Source: Prochlorococcus sp. AG-436-K22
GTDB lineage: Bacteria; Cyanobacteriota; Cyanobacteriia; PCC-6307; Cyanobiaceae
Length of the DNA: 64,000 nt
Reading direction: 5' to 3'
Assembly: GCA_003212555.1 (NCBI GenBank)
Contig: QCPK01000005.1
Coordinates: 1-64,000 of the forward strand
Shown: piece after piece, positions 1 through 12,328 of the stretch
Layout of the letters: each line of letters begins with the position of its first letter
Numbering within the stretch: the stretch's first letter is position 1
Position numbers and translations under genes: made by a program
Notes under the pieces: generated by a model
Database searches by the model: none
Seen by the model: the letters and a program-made list of their open reading frames with translations, nothing else
Told to the model about the DNA's origin: nothing

Positions 1-250
1 AGCCATGTGCAATATCAGTGGCAAAAACTTTTTTTCCAAATAACGCATTCAGTAGGCTTGATTTTCCAACGCCTACCCGACCAAAAGCAGCTATCCTTGC
101 ATGTCTATTTTCTAATCGATATATCTGTTTGCTTAGTGCCTGAAATTTCCCCCCAAACTGTACTTTTTCTAGTGGGCTTAGATTTAGGCACTCTTTCCAT
201 TCTTTGAGTAAAGCGCTATAAGCTCTCCCCTTGGGTTGAGAACGCATCAT
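1..250 (-). CDS. P-loop GTPase, N-terminal part (runs off the window)
   Basis: Translating the minus strand from ATG at 250 gives an open frame to the window edge. About 55 residues in it reads [19 protein letters not shown], a Walker A loop of the TRAFAC GTPase class (G-x4-GK-S) with the typical LLNALFG helix. The rest of the G domain lies outside the window. Cyanobacterial relatives are Era/YcjX-like GTPases, often with a DUF697 membrane tail; that subfamily is a guess here. Two adjacent ATGs (250 and 247) overlap the stop of the CBS-domain relic upstream, so the two were probably once translationally coupled. Confidence 0.75.
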   Translation of the reverse strand, partial: MMRSQPKGRAYSALLKEWKECLNLSPLEKVQFGGKFQALSKQIYRLENRHARIAAFGRVGVGKSSLLNALFGKKVFATDIAHG

Positions 251-513
251 CTTTTCGATTTCCTCCACCAACCTGCCAAAACAGCTAGGACTGCCTCAGC
301 TCCAATTACACCTACGAAGCCTCCAAATTCATCTACAACAACCCTTACTCCTTTTTTGTCTTTGTTGAAAGAGGTTAGTAGTCGATCAGCTCGAATCATT
401 TCAGGCACGAATTCTACTGCTTCACAAAGATCTATTGGTGTTAATTGTGTTTGCCCTTGCACTAGTGCTGTTAGTAGACGTTCTCTTTTTGCTACCCCTA
501 GTTCCTCTGCGAT
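247..513 (-). pseudogene. C-terminal CBS-domain relic of a hemolysin/CorC-like transporter
   Basis: An 88-codon open stretch encodes [20 protein letters not shown] followed by [20 protein letters not shown]. This matches the end of the second CBS domain in CNNM/CorC/TlyC-type membrane proteins ([14 protein letters not shown]). The DUF21 membrane domain and first CBS domain that should precede it are absent; an in-frame TGA lies at 514-516 and ycf65 occupies the right flank on the other strand. A GTG at 462 could still start a 71-aa product. The family assignment is by motif; the decay is inferred from length. Confidence 0.6.
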
Positions 514-583
514 TCAAGAGGATCAGGCCAATTCAAATCCTGAGGTAGCTGGAGAACAAAAGACTAAAGCAGGTCGCCCAGGC

Positions 584-964
584 ATGCTTGGTGCGGCAGA
601 AGTGCTTGCTTCTGCAACCTTTGATGCAGATGGCGTTCCTTCGGGTCATACACCTAAAGCAGATGAGGGAAGGTTTCTTTTAAAGATTCTTTGGCTTCCA
701 GATAATGTGGCCTTGGCAGTGGATCAAATAGTTGGCGGTGGTACTAGTCCTCTTACTGCTTATTTCTTTTGGCCGAGAGAAGATGCTTGGGAAATCCTTA
801 AGACAGAATTAGAAGAAAAAGCTTGGATTACTGATAATGAGAGAGTTGAAATCTTAAATAAAGCAACAGAAGTTATTAATTATTGGCAGGAGGAAGGGAA
901 AGGTAAAACTTTAGAAGAAGCCAAACTAAAGTTTCCAGAAGTGTCATTTTGTGGGACTGCCTGA
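584..964 (+). CDS. ycf65: Probable 30S ribosomal protein PSRP-3 (Ycf65)
   Basis: The core [18 protein letters not shown], then [15 protein letters not shown] and ATEVINYWQ, is the signature of PSRP-3/Ycf65. This is a small 30S subunit protein restricted to cyanobacteria and plastids. ATG at 584 gives 126 aa and covers the whole domain. The frame stays open upstream with coding-like Ser/Gln/Glu-rich residues from about 490, so a non-ATG start further up is possible. It converges with atpC. The upstream reading frame is antisense to the CBS relic. Confidence 0.85.
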   Translation: MLGAAEVLASATFDADGVPSGHTPKADEGRFLLKILWLPDNVALAVDQIVGGGTSPLTAYFFWPREDAWEILKTELEEKAWITDNERVEILNKATEVINYWQEEGKGKTLEEAKLKFPEVSFCGTA

Positions 965-987
965 TTTTTAATTAGTTCGAAGATTAT

Positions 988-1398
988 TTATTTACTTAAC
1001 ACTGCTTGAGCTCTTGCTCTTGCTTTATTGAGGCTTTCTTTAGCTTTGATTTTTTCTGGTGAGTTTCCTTCCCCCTCAAGCTTTGTTAATTCATTCTTAG
1101 CTTGTTCTAGTTTCTTTTCTGCATCAGCTGAATCAATACTTGCTCCTAATTCAGCGGAATTTACTAACACGGTTACATCATCAGATTCAACCTCAGCAAA
1201 GCCTCCCATCAGAGCAATAGAGTCCCATTGTCCATTGTTGCTACGAACTTTTAGAACACCTATATCAATTGCTGTAACCATTGATATATGCCCTGGAAGT
1301 ATTCCAAGTAGGCCTGTAGTGCTCGGAAGAATAACTTCTTCTACTGTGTCGTCAAACACACTCTTGTCTGGAGCAAGTACTCTGAGGTTGAGAGGCAT
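988..1398 (-). CDS. atpC: F0F1 ATP synthase epsilon subunit
   Basis: 136 aa. The N-terminal beta-sandwich begins MPLNLRVLAPDKSVF and contains LPSTTGLLGILPGHISMVTA, the classic AtpC motif. The C-terminal helical hairpin (KKLEQAKNELTKLEGEG) is the part that inhibits rotation in cyanobacterial and plastid enzymes. It is the second gene of atpD-atpC, 74 bp downstream of atpD. This split beta/epsilon operon, away from the other atp genes, is usual in cyanobacteria. Confidence 0.97.
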   Translation of the reverse strand: MPLNLRVLAPDKSVFDDTVEEVILPSTTGLLGILPGHISMVTAIDIGVLKVRSNNGQWDSIALMGGFAEVESDDVTVLVNSAELGASIDSADAEKKLEQAKNELTKLEGEGNSPEKIKAKESLNKARARAQAVLSK

Positions 1399-1472
1399 TT
1401 TGATTGCTTAGTGGATGATTAAATTAGATTTGATGAATACTGAACTCAAAGGGATTAAGAAAACCCGTTGAG

Positions 1473-2963
<1,491 letters not shown>

Positions 2964-3023
2964 TTACTTTTAAGCAAATCGCATTAAACCGCGCAAGACT
3001 ACCACTATGTAGGGAGGGTATGT

Positions 3024-3046
3024 TGTGCGGTTCGGTCAACCGCACA
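3024..3046 (+). promoter_or_regulatory. K-box regulatory palindrome upstream of groESL
   Basis: Bases 3030-3045 match the published cyanobacterial K-box consensus GTTCGG-NNAN-CCNNAC at every fixed position. The K-box is linked to light- and HrcA-independent control of groESL. It sits inside a perfect 9-bp inverted repeat (TGTGCGGTT, 5-nt loop, AACCGCACA) about 115 bp before the groES start. I saw no CIRCE element (TTAGCACTC-N9-GAGTGCTAA). The match is direct; the regulatory role rests on the known element. Confidence 0.75.
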
Positions 3047-3161
3047 GAATAGTTGTAGTCGGGAGGCTGCTTTGGTGAATATCTTGTTGTTCATATGGAT
3101 GCGAGTATTTCTCGTTTCTTTAGGCGAAAATCTCGCTCAACTATTGATCCTGCATTAATTC

Positions 3162-5172
<2,011 letters not shown>

Positions 5173-5231
5173 TGAATGGACTTTGATTACTGATAAGAAA
5201 ATCAGTTAATTCAAACATCAATGCAAGTCAG

Positions 5232-5259
5232 GGACTGGGTTTTTACTCAGTCCTTTTTT
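5232..5259 (+). terminator. Rho-independent terminator of groESL
   Basis: GGACTGGG pairs with CTCAGTCC (one G-T wobble) around a TTTTTA loop and is followed directly by six T. It lies 60 bp after the groEL stop. Confidence 0.85.
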
Positions 5260-5277
5260 ATTGCTTACCTATAAAAA

Positions 5278-5369
5278 GTTTGGAACATTGGTAAAAAAGT
5301 TTGGAACAATTCCAAAAAGCATTGGTATGGGGTTATGGGTGATTTCAGGTTTAGAACAAAGTTGGGAAC
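5278..5369. repeat. GTTTGGAAC-type direct repeats
   Basis: Two GTTTGGAAC copies start at 5278 and 5299 (21 bp, two helical turns apart). A second pair, GTTTAGAAC and GTTGGGAAC, starts at 5349 and 5361. TATGGG and TATAGA boxes lie 19 and 24 bp downstream. They belong to the dispersed 11-bp-period family described in the findings. The rest of this roughly 300-bp gap shows no gene. Confidence 0.55.
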
Positions 5370-5477
5370 ACATTTACTCGCATCAATACGGGTATAGATA
5401 GGATTAAAGATCTAAGTTGAATTCAGTCAGGGGATGGATGCAGGTTCTTTTGAATTGGATTGCAGTCCCCTTAAAAA

Positions 5478-5753
5478 TTACGCAGCATCTTCATTGATTT
5501 GATGTTCAACCAATTCCCATCCATTGCTCAATAACTCGAACCAAGTTTCATTGGCATCCTCTAACTCCATCGTGCGGGTGTTCTTGATCCTTGTGGGAAT
5601 TCCTTCGCTAGTTGCATGCCAGAGTTGTGTAATCACCTTTGGGAGTCTCATAAGGGACTTTGGGTCTCTGATGAAGAAGAGAACTAATTTTTGTTCTGGA
5701 TGCATTAACCATCCGCTTGGGGTAGGAACTGCACGTCCTAATTTATCGGTCAT
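5478..5753 (-). CDS. DUF1651 family protein
   Basis: 91 aa. GWLMHPEQKLVLFFIRDPKS, then LWHATSEGIPTRIKNTRTME and NGWELVEHQI, match DUF1651, a picocyanobacterial family of unknown function with several paralogs per genome. There is no signal peptide or membrane segment. It stands alone on the minus strand between groEL and another small gene. Confidence 0.8.
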   Translation of the reverse strand: MTDKLGRAVPTPSGWLMHPEQKLVLFFIRDPKSLMRLPKVITQLWHATSEGIPTRIKNTRTMELEDANETWFELLSNGWELVEHQINEDAA

Positions 5754-5879
5754 AAGTCAATAATTCATCCCATCAAAAAGCACCCGATGCTCACTGGTAA
5801 GACAGGTGCTCTTCTGGTTAGGACTGATTGCGTGAGGAATGTCCTAGTAATACAAACATACTAATGGTTGGACTTCACG

Positions 5880-6119
5880 TCAAGTAAAGGTTGAGAGTGT
5901 AGAAGCAGTTTTAGGTTCAGTCGTTTCTCTATCCATCCCCCAACTTGATTGAGGGTGAATGTCCTTGATATCAATCCCCTCAAATTCAAATAAATCATTA
6001 TCTGGCATACGTTCATATTCAGTCGTGTCTGCATAAAGCATTGGACTCATTTGGAGATAGACCATTGGTTCAGTAAATCCATATACTTCAAATTCTTCCT
6101 TTGCATCTTCTTCATCCAT
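5880..6119 (-). CDS. Small acidic hypothetical protein
   Basis: 79 aa starting MDEEDAKEEFEVYGFTEP, rich in Asp and Glu, with many Met residues in the first half and a Ser/Thr-rich end. It has no recognised domain or membrane segment. Promoter-like AT-rich sequence lies upstream. It may be a strain-specific gene. Confidence 0.45.
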   Translation of the reverse strand: MDEEDAKEEFEVYGFTEPMVYLQMSPMLYADTTEYERMPDNDLFEFEGIDIKDIHPQSSWGMDRETTEPKTASTLSTFT

Positions 6120-6241
6120 TAGAGAGTCTCTCCGTGAATTGCTCTTGCAAACTGCAAAATAGACCGACCACCTAAGTAATCTAATAAGGACATTCTCCCT
6201 AGTCAGAAAGCAGTAAGTTTTGGTTATGGGTTAAAGCAAAA

Positions 6242-6394
6242 ATGCTATTCAAATCAGATGACGGCAAATCCTTTAACCAAGAACAGGCAATAGATCTGCT
6301 GGTTTCTTTAGTTGCTACTGATGCAAAAATAAAAGGACTGGGAATAAGCTTGGTCTTTTTATTGTTTATTACTCTTTGGCAATCTCACATTTGA
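6242..6394 (+). CDS. Candidate 50-aa small membrane protein
   Basis: ATG at 6242 opens a 51-codon frame. The N-terminal half is soluble and charged (MLFKSDDGKSFNQEQAIDLL); the C-terminal half is a likely transmembrane helix (LGISLVFLLFITLWQ). No clear Shine-Dalgarno site is visible. It fills an otherwise gene-free gap of about 335 bp. The only support is its composition. Confidence 0.35.
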   Translation: MLFKSDDGKSFNQEQAIDLLVSLVATDAKIKGLGISLVFLLFITLWQSHI

Positions 6395-6455
6395 CATATT
6401 TTTTAGGTGAGTTTATTTAGAATTATATTTTCTATGTGAGCCAGCTTCTTTCTTT

Positions 6456-6719
6456 CTAAGTCCGACAGCATGCATAAATTGGCTTGCTCATAATTGGTGT
6501 TTGGTTACTGTCATGCTCAAGCCCTATCTGATAGCAGAAAAAATCAGAATTCCCAGGGAATCTCTTTAAGCGGTTATGAAGATTGATTTTGTTTTCAAGC
6601 TCTTTGACATCTCCCTTCACATTGAATTTAATATGACAGATTTTTTTCTGAGCAAATCCACTTGATATAACTAGAAGATTAAAAAGTATAAATAAAAGTA
6701 GGATCTCTCTCTTTTTCAA
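6456..6719 (-). CDS. Secreted hypothetical protein
   Basis: 87 aa with a classic signal peptide: MKKREILLLFILFNLLVISS, then GFAQ, with likely cleavage near residue 24. Four Cys in the mature part (CHIKF, FFCYQ, ACC) suggest disulphides in the periplasm. No family was recognised. It precedes secG on the same strand with a 77-bp gap, so they could share transcription. Confidence 0.5.
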   Translation of the reverse strand: MKKREILLLFILFNLLVISSGFAQKKICHIKFNVKGDVKELENKINLHNRLKRFPGNSDFFCYQIGLEHDSNQTPIMSKPIYACCRT

Positions 6720-6796
6720 ACCACTCTTTGGAAGCTGAGAAATGTTTCTTTTAATAAGCTATATCAGTGAAAGTTAAAATAAGGATTCTTCAAGTA

Positions 6797-7027
6797 TTAT
6801 TTTAACCATCCAGCGCTAAGAATTACAGCAAGTCCGAGAAAAATTGTCAAGGAGAACCATGTGGCTTTATTCAATGTTGCTTCGGCACTGCTAGCGCTAG
6901 AGAACATAGAACTACCACTTGCGGCAATACCTCCCATCCCATCTCCTTTTGGACTATGTAGGAGGACTAGTAGTATAAGTAATAATCCACTGGAAACCCA
7001 GATCCAGGAAAGAATAGAAATTAACAT
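6797..7027 (-). CDS. secG: Preprotein translocase subunit SecG
   Basis: 76 aa with two hydrophobic helices flanking the SecG loop. LLLILLVLLHSPKGDGMGGI and the following Ser/Ala-rich stretch ending in an FSSASSAE-type segment are diagnostic. SecG helps SecYE export proteins at the plasma and thylakoid membranes. It lies 12 bp after gpmI on the same strand, the usual cyanobacterial gpmI-secG pair. Confidence 0.93.
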   Translation of the reverse strand: MLISILSWIWVSSGLLLILLVLLHSPKGDGMGGIAASGSSMFSSASSAEATLNKATWFSLTIFLGLAVILSAGWLK

Positions 7028-7039
7028 GTGAAAAGCGTA

Positions 7040-8662
7040 TTAGGCAGTTTGTGGGACAAGAGGAGCCTTAGATGAAGTCTCGATAGTCTCAATCAAAGAT
7101 GAACCTGTCATTTCCTTAGGTTTCTCTAGTGATAGTAATTGAAGCAGTGTGGGTGCTATATCAGCAAGGCCACCACCATCTCTTAGGCGAAGTCCATTGC
7201 CTTGTCCTGCTATTTTCCTGCCTTCTCCTTCTACAAGAATTACAGGTACTGGATTTGTAGTGTGAGCAGTCCAGGGTTCTCCGTCTGGACCTTTCATCAA
7301 TTCAGCATTTCCATGATCGGCTGTTATTAATAGTGTTCCATGCATTCTCCCAGTCGAATTGAGAATCTTTCCAACACAACTATCAACAGTATTAATTGCC
7401 TTTTTAGTTGCCTCATGAATACCAGTATGTCCTACCATATCAGGATTTGCGTAGTTAATAACGACAAAAGAATAAATCCCACTCTCAATTGCTTCTTGAC
7501 AACTTCTTGTAAGTTTTTCTGCTGACATCTCAGGTGAGATGTCATAAGTAGCCACTCTTGGTGAAGGAACAAGATGGCGGTGTTCTCCAGGTAAAGGCTT
7601 TTCAATTCCACCATTAAAGAAGTAAGTAACATGCGGGTATTTTTCAGTTTCTGCAGTTCTGTATTGAAGTAGGTCATTTCCTGAAATCACTTGTCCCAAC
7701 AAGTGGTCTAGAGATTCTGGTGGGAAAGCTACTGAAACGGGTAAACCAGTTTCGTATTGGGTAAAAGTAACTGTTTTAACTTTTGGGTGATACTTACGTT
7801 GAAAATTATCAAAATTCTGAATGGTTATTGCTTTAATCAACTGACGAGCTCGATCAGGACGAAAATTGAACATAATTAATCCATCCCCTTCTTCTAGGTA
7901 AGAGTTAGTAAGACGTACAGGTTCTAAAAACTCATCAGTGATATTTTCTTTATAGCTTTTTGAAATAACTTCTTCACTCGTCAATTTGCTGACAGGAAAG
8001 GCAGGATTAGTTAATAACTCGAATGCTTTCTCGATTCTTTCCCATCTATTGTCCCTATCCATTGACCAATATCTTCCGCATAAACTTGCCACCTCCCCAA
8101 GGCCTAGTGATGTAATTTTCTCATTAATAATATTTAAATATTGCAAGGAGCTTTTTGCAGGCGTATCTCTACCATCCGTAAAAGCATGAATTGCAACTTT
8201 TTTGATTCCTTTATCTTTAGCCCATTCTAAAAGTCCACATAAGTGATTTATATGACTATGGACACCACCATCTGAACAAAGGCCTACTAAATGGAGTGTT
8301 TTGCTATTTTCAATTAAATCTTTTGCAAAACTTTCCAGATTTGGAATTTGATCAAGTTGCTTAAATTTTATTGTGTTGCTAATTCTTACTAGTTCTTGTT
8401 GGATTATTCTCCCTGCCCCAATAGTTAGATGACCTACTTCAGAGTTTCCCATTTGATTATCAGGTAAACCTACATCTGCACCACTTGCTTCGATAAGTGT
8501 ATGAGGGTATGCCTTCCATAATGCATCCATTACAGGTGTATTCGCTTCACTTATTGCATTATTCTTAGCTTCTTCACTATGTCCCCAACCATCAAGGATG
8601 GTTAAAACAACAGGAGCTACATGACCTGATTTGATTGAATGGGCGGAACTAATGTTCGGCAT
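7040..8662 (-). CDS. gpmI: 2,3-bisphosphoglycerate-independent phosphoglycerate mutase
   Basis: 540 aa from [13 protein letters not shown]. It interconverts 3- and 2-phosphoglycerate in glycolysis using two Mn ions. Visible are [20 protein letters not shown], the phospho-Ser motif [21 protein letters not shown] and the metal site [11 protein letters not shown]. An ATG 36 bp upstream would add [12 protein letters not shown], which is not typical of the family. It is followed by secG. Confidence 0.96.
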   Translation of the reverse strand: MPNISSAHSIKSGHVAPVVLTILDGWGHSEEAKNNAISEANTPVMDALWKAYPHTLIEASGADVGLPDNQMGNSEVGHLTIGAGRIIQQELVRISNTIKFKQLDQIPNLESFAKDLIENSKTLHLVGLCSDGGVHSHINHLCGLLEWAKDKGIKKVAIHAFTDGRDTPAKSSLQYLNIINEKITSLGLGEVASLCGRYWSMDRDNRWERIEKAFELLTNPAFPVSKLTSEEVISKSYKENITDEFLEPVRLTNSYLEEGDGLIMFNFRPDRARQLIKAITIQNFDNFQRKYHPKVKTVTFTQYETGLPVSVAFPPESLDHLLGQVISGNDLLQYRTAETEKYPHVTYFFNGGIEKPLPGEHRHLVPSPRVATYDISPEMSAEKLTRSCQEAIESGIYSFVVINYANPDMVGHTGIHEATKKAINTVDSCVGKILNSTGRMHGTLLITADHGNAELMKGPDGEPWTAHTTNPVPVILVEGEGRKIAGQGNGLRLRDGGGLADIAPTLLQLLSLEKPKEMTGSSLIETIETSSKAPLVPQTA

Positions 8663-8812
8663 GTGTAGGATAAAGCCCTGTTTTTTGTAAGCTCTCATCT
8701 CAAATTACTTCTTTGTTGGTCATGGACATTATTTGTATTAACTTCCGTTAGCTTTTCCAAATTGAATCACATCATTCAAACCTGCACAAAATGACGTTCC
8801 AATCAATTATCA

Positions 8813-9373
8813 ATGACTGATCAGCCTATTTCCCAAAGGGTAGAGATACTTTCTAAGGAAGAGTTGGCTAGAACTCTGACAAGACTTTCTTCGCAAATTC
8901 TTGAGAGTATTTCTCATAGTAAGGATTTGTTGCTTTTAGGAATACCCACTAGAGGTATTCAACTAGCAGAAGTGTTAGCCAGTGAATTAATGGAGAAAAC
9001 AGGTCATAAAATTGAGCAAGGTATTATTGACCCTACTTTTTATAGAGATGATCTCGTTCGATTAGGCACAAAAATGTCTCCTCCAACTTCCTTGCCATCC
9101 AGTTTGGATGGGCGACAAGTACTTTTGATTGATGATGTCATATTTACTGGGAGAACAGTTCGAGCAGCTATTGAATCACTTCAGGCATGGGGTAGACCCC
9201 AGAAAGTAATGCTTTTGGCAATGGTTGATAGAAGTGGACATCGAGAGCTTCCGATTCAGCCTGATTTCTACGGTCGGAAGGTCCCTACTAAAAGAACAGA
9301 AACTATTGAGTTGAAACTAAATCAAATTGATGGCGAAGAAGGAGTTTACCTTGAAGATAACAAAGAGGAGTAG
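8813..9373 (+). CDS. pyrR: Bifunctional PyrR: pyr attenuation regulator / uracil phosphoribosyltransferase
   Basis: 186 aa. The PRPP-binding loop VLLIDDVIFTGRTVRAAIE, the N-terminal LLGIPTRGIQLAEVLASEL and the end LPIQPDFYGRKVPT match PyrR. In Gram-positives it binds pyr mRNA; in cyanobacteria only the UPRTase role is reasonably safe. It diverges from gpmI. Confidence 0.93.
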   Translation: MTDQPISQRVEILSKEELARTLTRLSSQILESISHSKDLLLLGIPTRGIQLAEVLASELMEKTGHKIEQGIIDPTFYRDDLVRLGTKMSPPTSLPSSLDGRQVLLIDDVIFTGRTVRAAIESLQAWGRPQKVMLLAMVDRSGHRELPIQPDFYGRKVPTKRTETIELKLNQIDGEEGVYLEDNKEE

Positions 9374-9381
9374 TAATTTAC

Positions 9382-10992
9382 TTATCTCATTGAGCCAATT
9401 GTTTTTCTGATTACCATATTATTACTTCTAAGATCAAACCCTTCTACATGGAGTTGACAGAATTTATTTATAGAAAATCTTAGCTTTAAACAATCTAAGC
9501 CTGGCTCTCCAGGTTGATCTAATTTAATCATTACTGGATCACTTCTCCAAGGTGAAATTTTTTGGAAAGAACCTTGATCATTATCTTGAACAAGAGGTAT
9601 TCCATTTTTATAAATAATCTCTTGGTGTTGATCTATTTTGATGTCGGCAATTATTAATTCAACTTCTAATTGATTTTCTGTATTGGCACTGATAACAATT
9701 TCCAGAGGTTTAATTGTTGGCCATGGTTGTCCTGAAAAGAAAAGGGGATGCCAACTATGATGTTTTTGCTTCTGGTCCCAATATCTTAAACCAATACCTC
9801 TATGTAATATATCTCTAACCATTACGCCTGGGGTTAACTTTAGTGCCCCAATTGCCACTGCTTCTATAGGTGGTGGAACAAGTAACTTAGCTTTCCCAAT
9901 TTTCTGGATAAGAAACTTTTTAATAGAAGGTACCTGGGATCCTCCACCAACAACTACTATTCCTGTTAGATCTTCTATCTCGTAGCCATTTGACCTACCC
10001 ATTGAAAGAGTTTTCTCTAATAATTTTGCAATACTTTTGAATAAACCTTTCTCTTTTAGCAGATCTTCAAATTCAATCCTTCTTAATGAAAATTGCTTTG
10101 GTTCAACCTGAGATTTAATGGAGACTTCTTCTGTAATCTTTTTGTTTTCATTGAGTTTGATATCGCTGAGTCTGCATTTTAATTTCTCTGCGACATTAAG
10201 AAGCAATTCTGTCTGAGGTGAATCTGGGTAAAGATAATTAAGTATCCATCTATCAAGATCTCTCCCACCTAATCGAATCCCAGCTTTGCCAAGAACTTTT
10301 GCACCTCGTAAAACCTGTTTGCTTTTCCCTTCTAAGTCTTCTCCACCAAAGCGAATTAATTGTGCAATTGGTTCAGATTCTCCTTCACCACCTTCAAGAA
10401 GAACCATGGACATATCAATTGTGCTTCCCCCTACATCAACTACTAATAATTTTGAACCTCCAGGGAGGCCTGCCCCAAAAGCTGCGGCCGTAGGTTCATC
10501 GACTAAGGCAATTTCCTGAACGTTTAAATCATGACAAACAGAATTTAGCCATTTCCTATATTCTTTATAAGCTTCAACTGGAGCAGTTAAAACAAGTTTC
10601 CTTATATCCAATTCACTCGGTATTTTCTTCCATATTTCTTTAATTAACAGTGCACCAGCATCTTCTGGGGATAATGCAAAATCCCTGGGGACTAGATTTT
10701 TTGGAGCACCTATCCAGCGTTTAAAGTCAGAAATTATGGCTTCATCTTTATTCTCCTCAAGAGTCATATTTTTGACTTCTTGGCCGAACAAAAAAGATGG
10801 TTGCTCTGAAATGGATGATTTCCAAATGACGCTTGGTATTTCCCCAGGTGCTCTGCTAATAGAAGCTAATTCAAGTAACTGAGCAGTTTCTTGATTCTCT
10901 GGCTGGAAAGCAACAACTGTTGTTGTGCTCCCAAGGTCAATAGCAAGAGTACCCGCTATTTTTTTTACATTGTTGTCAATTGGGAGGTTCAA
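9382..10992 (-). CDS. Divergent Hsp70 (DnaK-like) protein
   Basis: 536 aa, shorter than the roughly 640 aa of canonical DnaK. The actin-like ATPase domain is intact: TLAIDLGSTTTVVAF (phosphate 1), VDEPTAAAFGAG, LLVVDVGGSTIDMSMVLL (phosphate 2) and IVVVGGGSQVPSIKKFL (adenosine). The substrate domain is short and lacks the helical lid and an EEVD-like tail. Picocyanobacteria carry such a DnaK paralog besides the main dnaK genes; its client is unknown. Confidence 0.88.
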   Translation of the reverse strand: MNLPIDNNVKKIAGTLAIDLGSTTTVVAFQPENQETAQLLELASISRAPGEIPSVIWKSSISEQPSFLFGQEVKNMTLEENKDEAIISDFKRWIGAPKNLVPRDFALSPEDAGALLIKEIWKKIPSELDIRKLVLTAPVEAYKEYRKWLNSVCHDLNVQEIALVDEPTAAAFGAGLPGGSKLLVVDVGGSTIDMSMVLLEGGEGESEPIAQLIRFGGEDLEGKSKQVLRGAKVLGKAGIRLGGRDLDRWILNYLYPDSPQTELLLNVAEKLKCRLSDIKLNENKKITEEVSIKSQVEPKQFSLRRIEFEDLLKEKGLFKSIAKLLEKTLSMGRSNGYEIEDLTGIVVVGGGSQVPSIKKFLIQKIGKAKLLVPPPIEAVAIGALKLTPGVMVRDILHRGIGLRYWDQKQKHHSWHPLFFSGQPWPTIKPLEIVISANTENQLEVELIIADIKIDQHQEIIYKNGIPLVQDNDQGSFQKISPWRSDPVMIKLDQPGEPGLDCLKLRFSINKFCQLHVEGFDLRSNNMVIRKTIGSMR

Positions 10993-11077
10993 TTAACTTT
11001 CATTGTTTTCTATTTCTTGTATTTTGCCTTCTTTGAGGCCTTATCTATTACAGTGAATTTACTATTTTAAGATTTTT

Positions 11078-11305
11078 GTGATTAAAGCTGGATTCGATTC
11101 TCAAGATCTTGCAAAACGTGGCGAAAGTCTTATTCGTCAAGCTAGTAATAGATACTTAACTACTGTTCGTATAGCTTTTAGAGCTAAGCAAAGACGTTTT
11201 GATGATTTTGATGGATTGTTAGAAGAATCATCTGTAAAACCTGTACAAAGATCAATTATTGAACTTAGTGATGAGCAGGATCAGCCTGATTTATTGCCAG
11301 GGTGA
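11078..11305 (+). CDS. rpoZ: RNA polymerase omega subunit
   Basis: 75 aa from a GTG start. [20 protein letters not shown] then [16 protein letters not shown] is the cyanobacterial RpoZ signature. Omega helps assemble beta-prime and affects sigma factor recruitment. The stop overlaps the GTG of the DUF1818 gene (GTGA), showing translational coupling. Confidence 0.92.
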   Translation: MIKAGFDSQDLAKRGESLIRQASNRYLTTVRIAFRAKQRRFDDFDGLLEESSVKPVQRSIIELSDEQDQPDLLPG

Positions 11306-11676
11306 CTCAACTGGAGGGGCCAGGGTGGAGACTCGAAAGGGATATATCAAAGAGACAATTTAAGGTTTTAATAGGTGCTAAAGATTGTGCTGTTGAACTG
11401 TTAGAAACAGAATGGGATAGTTTGTGCGCGATTGTTTTTGACTTAATTGATGAGCATAGAAAGTTGAAAAATAATTTAATGGCCGAAGAGGAAATATGCC
11501 TAGAAATGGAACGTTATCCATGGTGGGTTTGTATCGATGGCACTAGAGAAAGTTGGAGCTTAAAGATAATTCTTTCAGAACAAGACCAAAAGACAAGAGG
11601 CTTAGAACTATTTTGGCCTATTGCAACAGCTCAGACTTTTACTGTGGCAATGAGAACAATGTGGGATTCCTCTTAA
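11302..11676 (+). CDS. DUF1818 family protein
   Basis: 124 aa, GTG start overlapping the rpoZ stop by 4 bp. [35 protein letters not shown] and WSLKIILSE match the cyanobacterial DUF1818 family, thought to be a plant/cyanobacterial Whirly-like fold. Function is unknown. The rpoZ-DUF1818 linkage is conserved in cyanobacteria. Confidence 0.85.
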   Translation: MTQLEGPGWRLERDISKRQFKVLIGAKDCAVELLETEWDSLCAIVFDLIDEHRKLKNNLMAEEEICLEMERYPWWVCIDGTRESWSLKIILSEQDQKTRGLELFWPIATAQTFTVAMRTMWDSS

Positions 11677-11816
11677 TATAAATGTGATTGCATTCTTAAA
11701 GATTTCTAAGCTTTAGATATATCTTTAGACTTATTGCACATTCTTTCCACAGGTTTTTCCTCTTTGGCTTCACCGACATTAGAGGCTGTGGAAAAGAGAC
11801 CAAGGTAAAATGCTGC

Positions 11817-11897
11817 TTGACTTTTGCAAATAATTAGCTAAAAGTCAACTGGACAAGAACAACTGCGAGAGGCTTACTCTCGCAGTTGTTCTTGTCT
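11817..11897 (+). ncRNA. Candidate structured RNA with two strong hairpins
   Basis: Hairpin 1 is TTGACTTTT (11817-11825) pairing with AAAAGTCAA (11840-11848). Hairpin 2 is a perfect 18-bp stem, 11854-11871 pairing with 11877-11894 around GCTTA, extendable to 20 bp. A TAAAAT box at 11806-11811 could be a -10. No long T run follows, so it is not a standard terminator; it lies 140 bp after the DUF1818 stop. It could be a small RNA, or an mRNA 3' element protecting rpoZ-DUF1818. Confidence 0.4.
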
Positions 11898-11985
11898 TGG
11901 GACCTGATGAGATCATCTTTTCACAGCCCTTTTGACGTTTCTGGCGGCATGTGAGGAATAGTTGTAGGAAAAATATTTGTCAATC

Positions 11986-12264
11986 ATGCAAGGACATCAA
12001 TTGAACAATCATTCGGAAGAAGTTTATTTGACCAACGTACTCCAGTCTGAAAATTCCATAATTAGCTTTCAATCTCATCTACCGCTTTCACTTAATAAGG
12101 CAATGAAGGATTTTATAGAGCGTTATCCAAATTGGGATCAGTATAGGTTGGTCCAAGCTGCTTTAGCAGGTTTCCTTATTCAGAATGGAATGGAATCAAG
12201 GACTCTTAACAGGTTATATATAGGAAATATGTTTGGATCATCTTTATTAATTCAAGGAGATTAA
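11986..12264 (+). CDS. DUF2811 family protein
   Basis: 92 aa from ATG at 11986; a TTG 9 bp upstream is less likely. SFQSHLPLSLNKAMKDFIER then YPNWDQYRLVQAALAGFLIQ and SRTLNRLYIGNMF match DUF2811, a small cyanobacterial family of unknown function. It resembles a short helical DNA- or protein-binding domain. No membrane segment was seen. Confidence 0.8.
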   Translation: MQGHQLNNHSEEVYLTNVLQSENSIISFQSHLPLSLNKAMKDFIERYPNWDQYRLVQAALAGFLIQNGMESRTLNRLYIGNMFGSSLLIQGD

Positions 12265-12328
12265 GTATCTGATTAGAAAAACAAACCAGGAAAATAATTT
12301 TGTATAAGGTTTTAAATTATTTTTTGAC

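Noticed and set aside
5779-5810. AGCACC...GGTGCT inverted repeat as a terminator
   Set aside because: The loop is 20 nt and no T-run follows; too weak to call.
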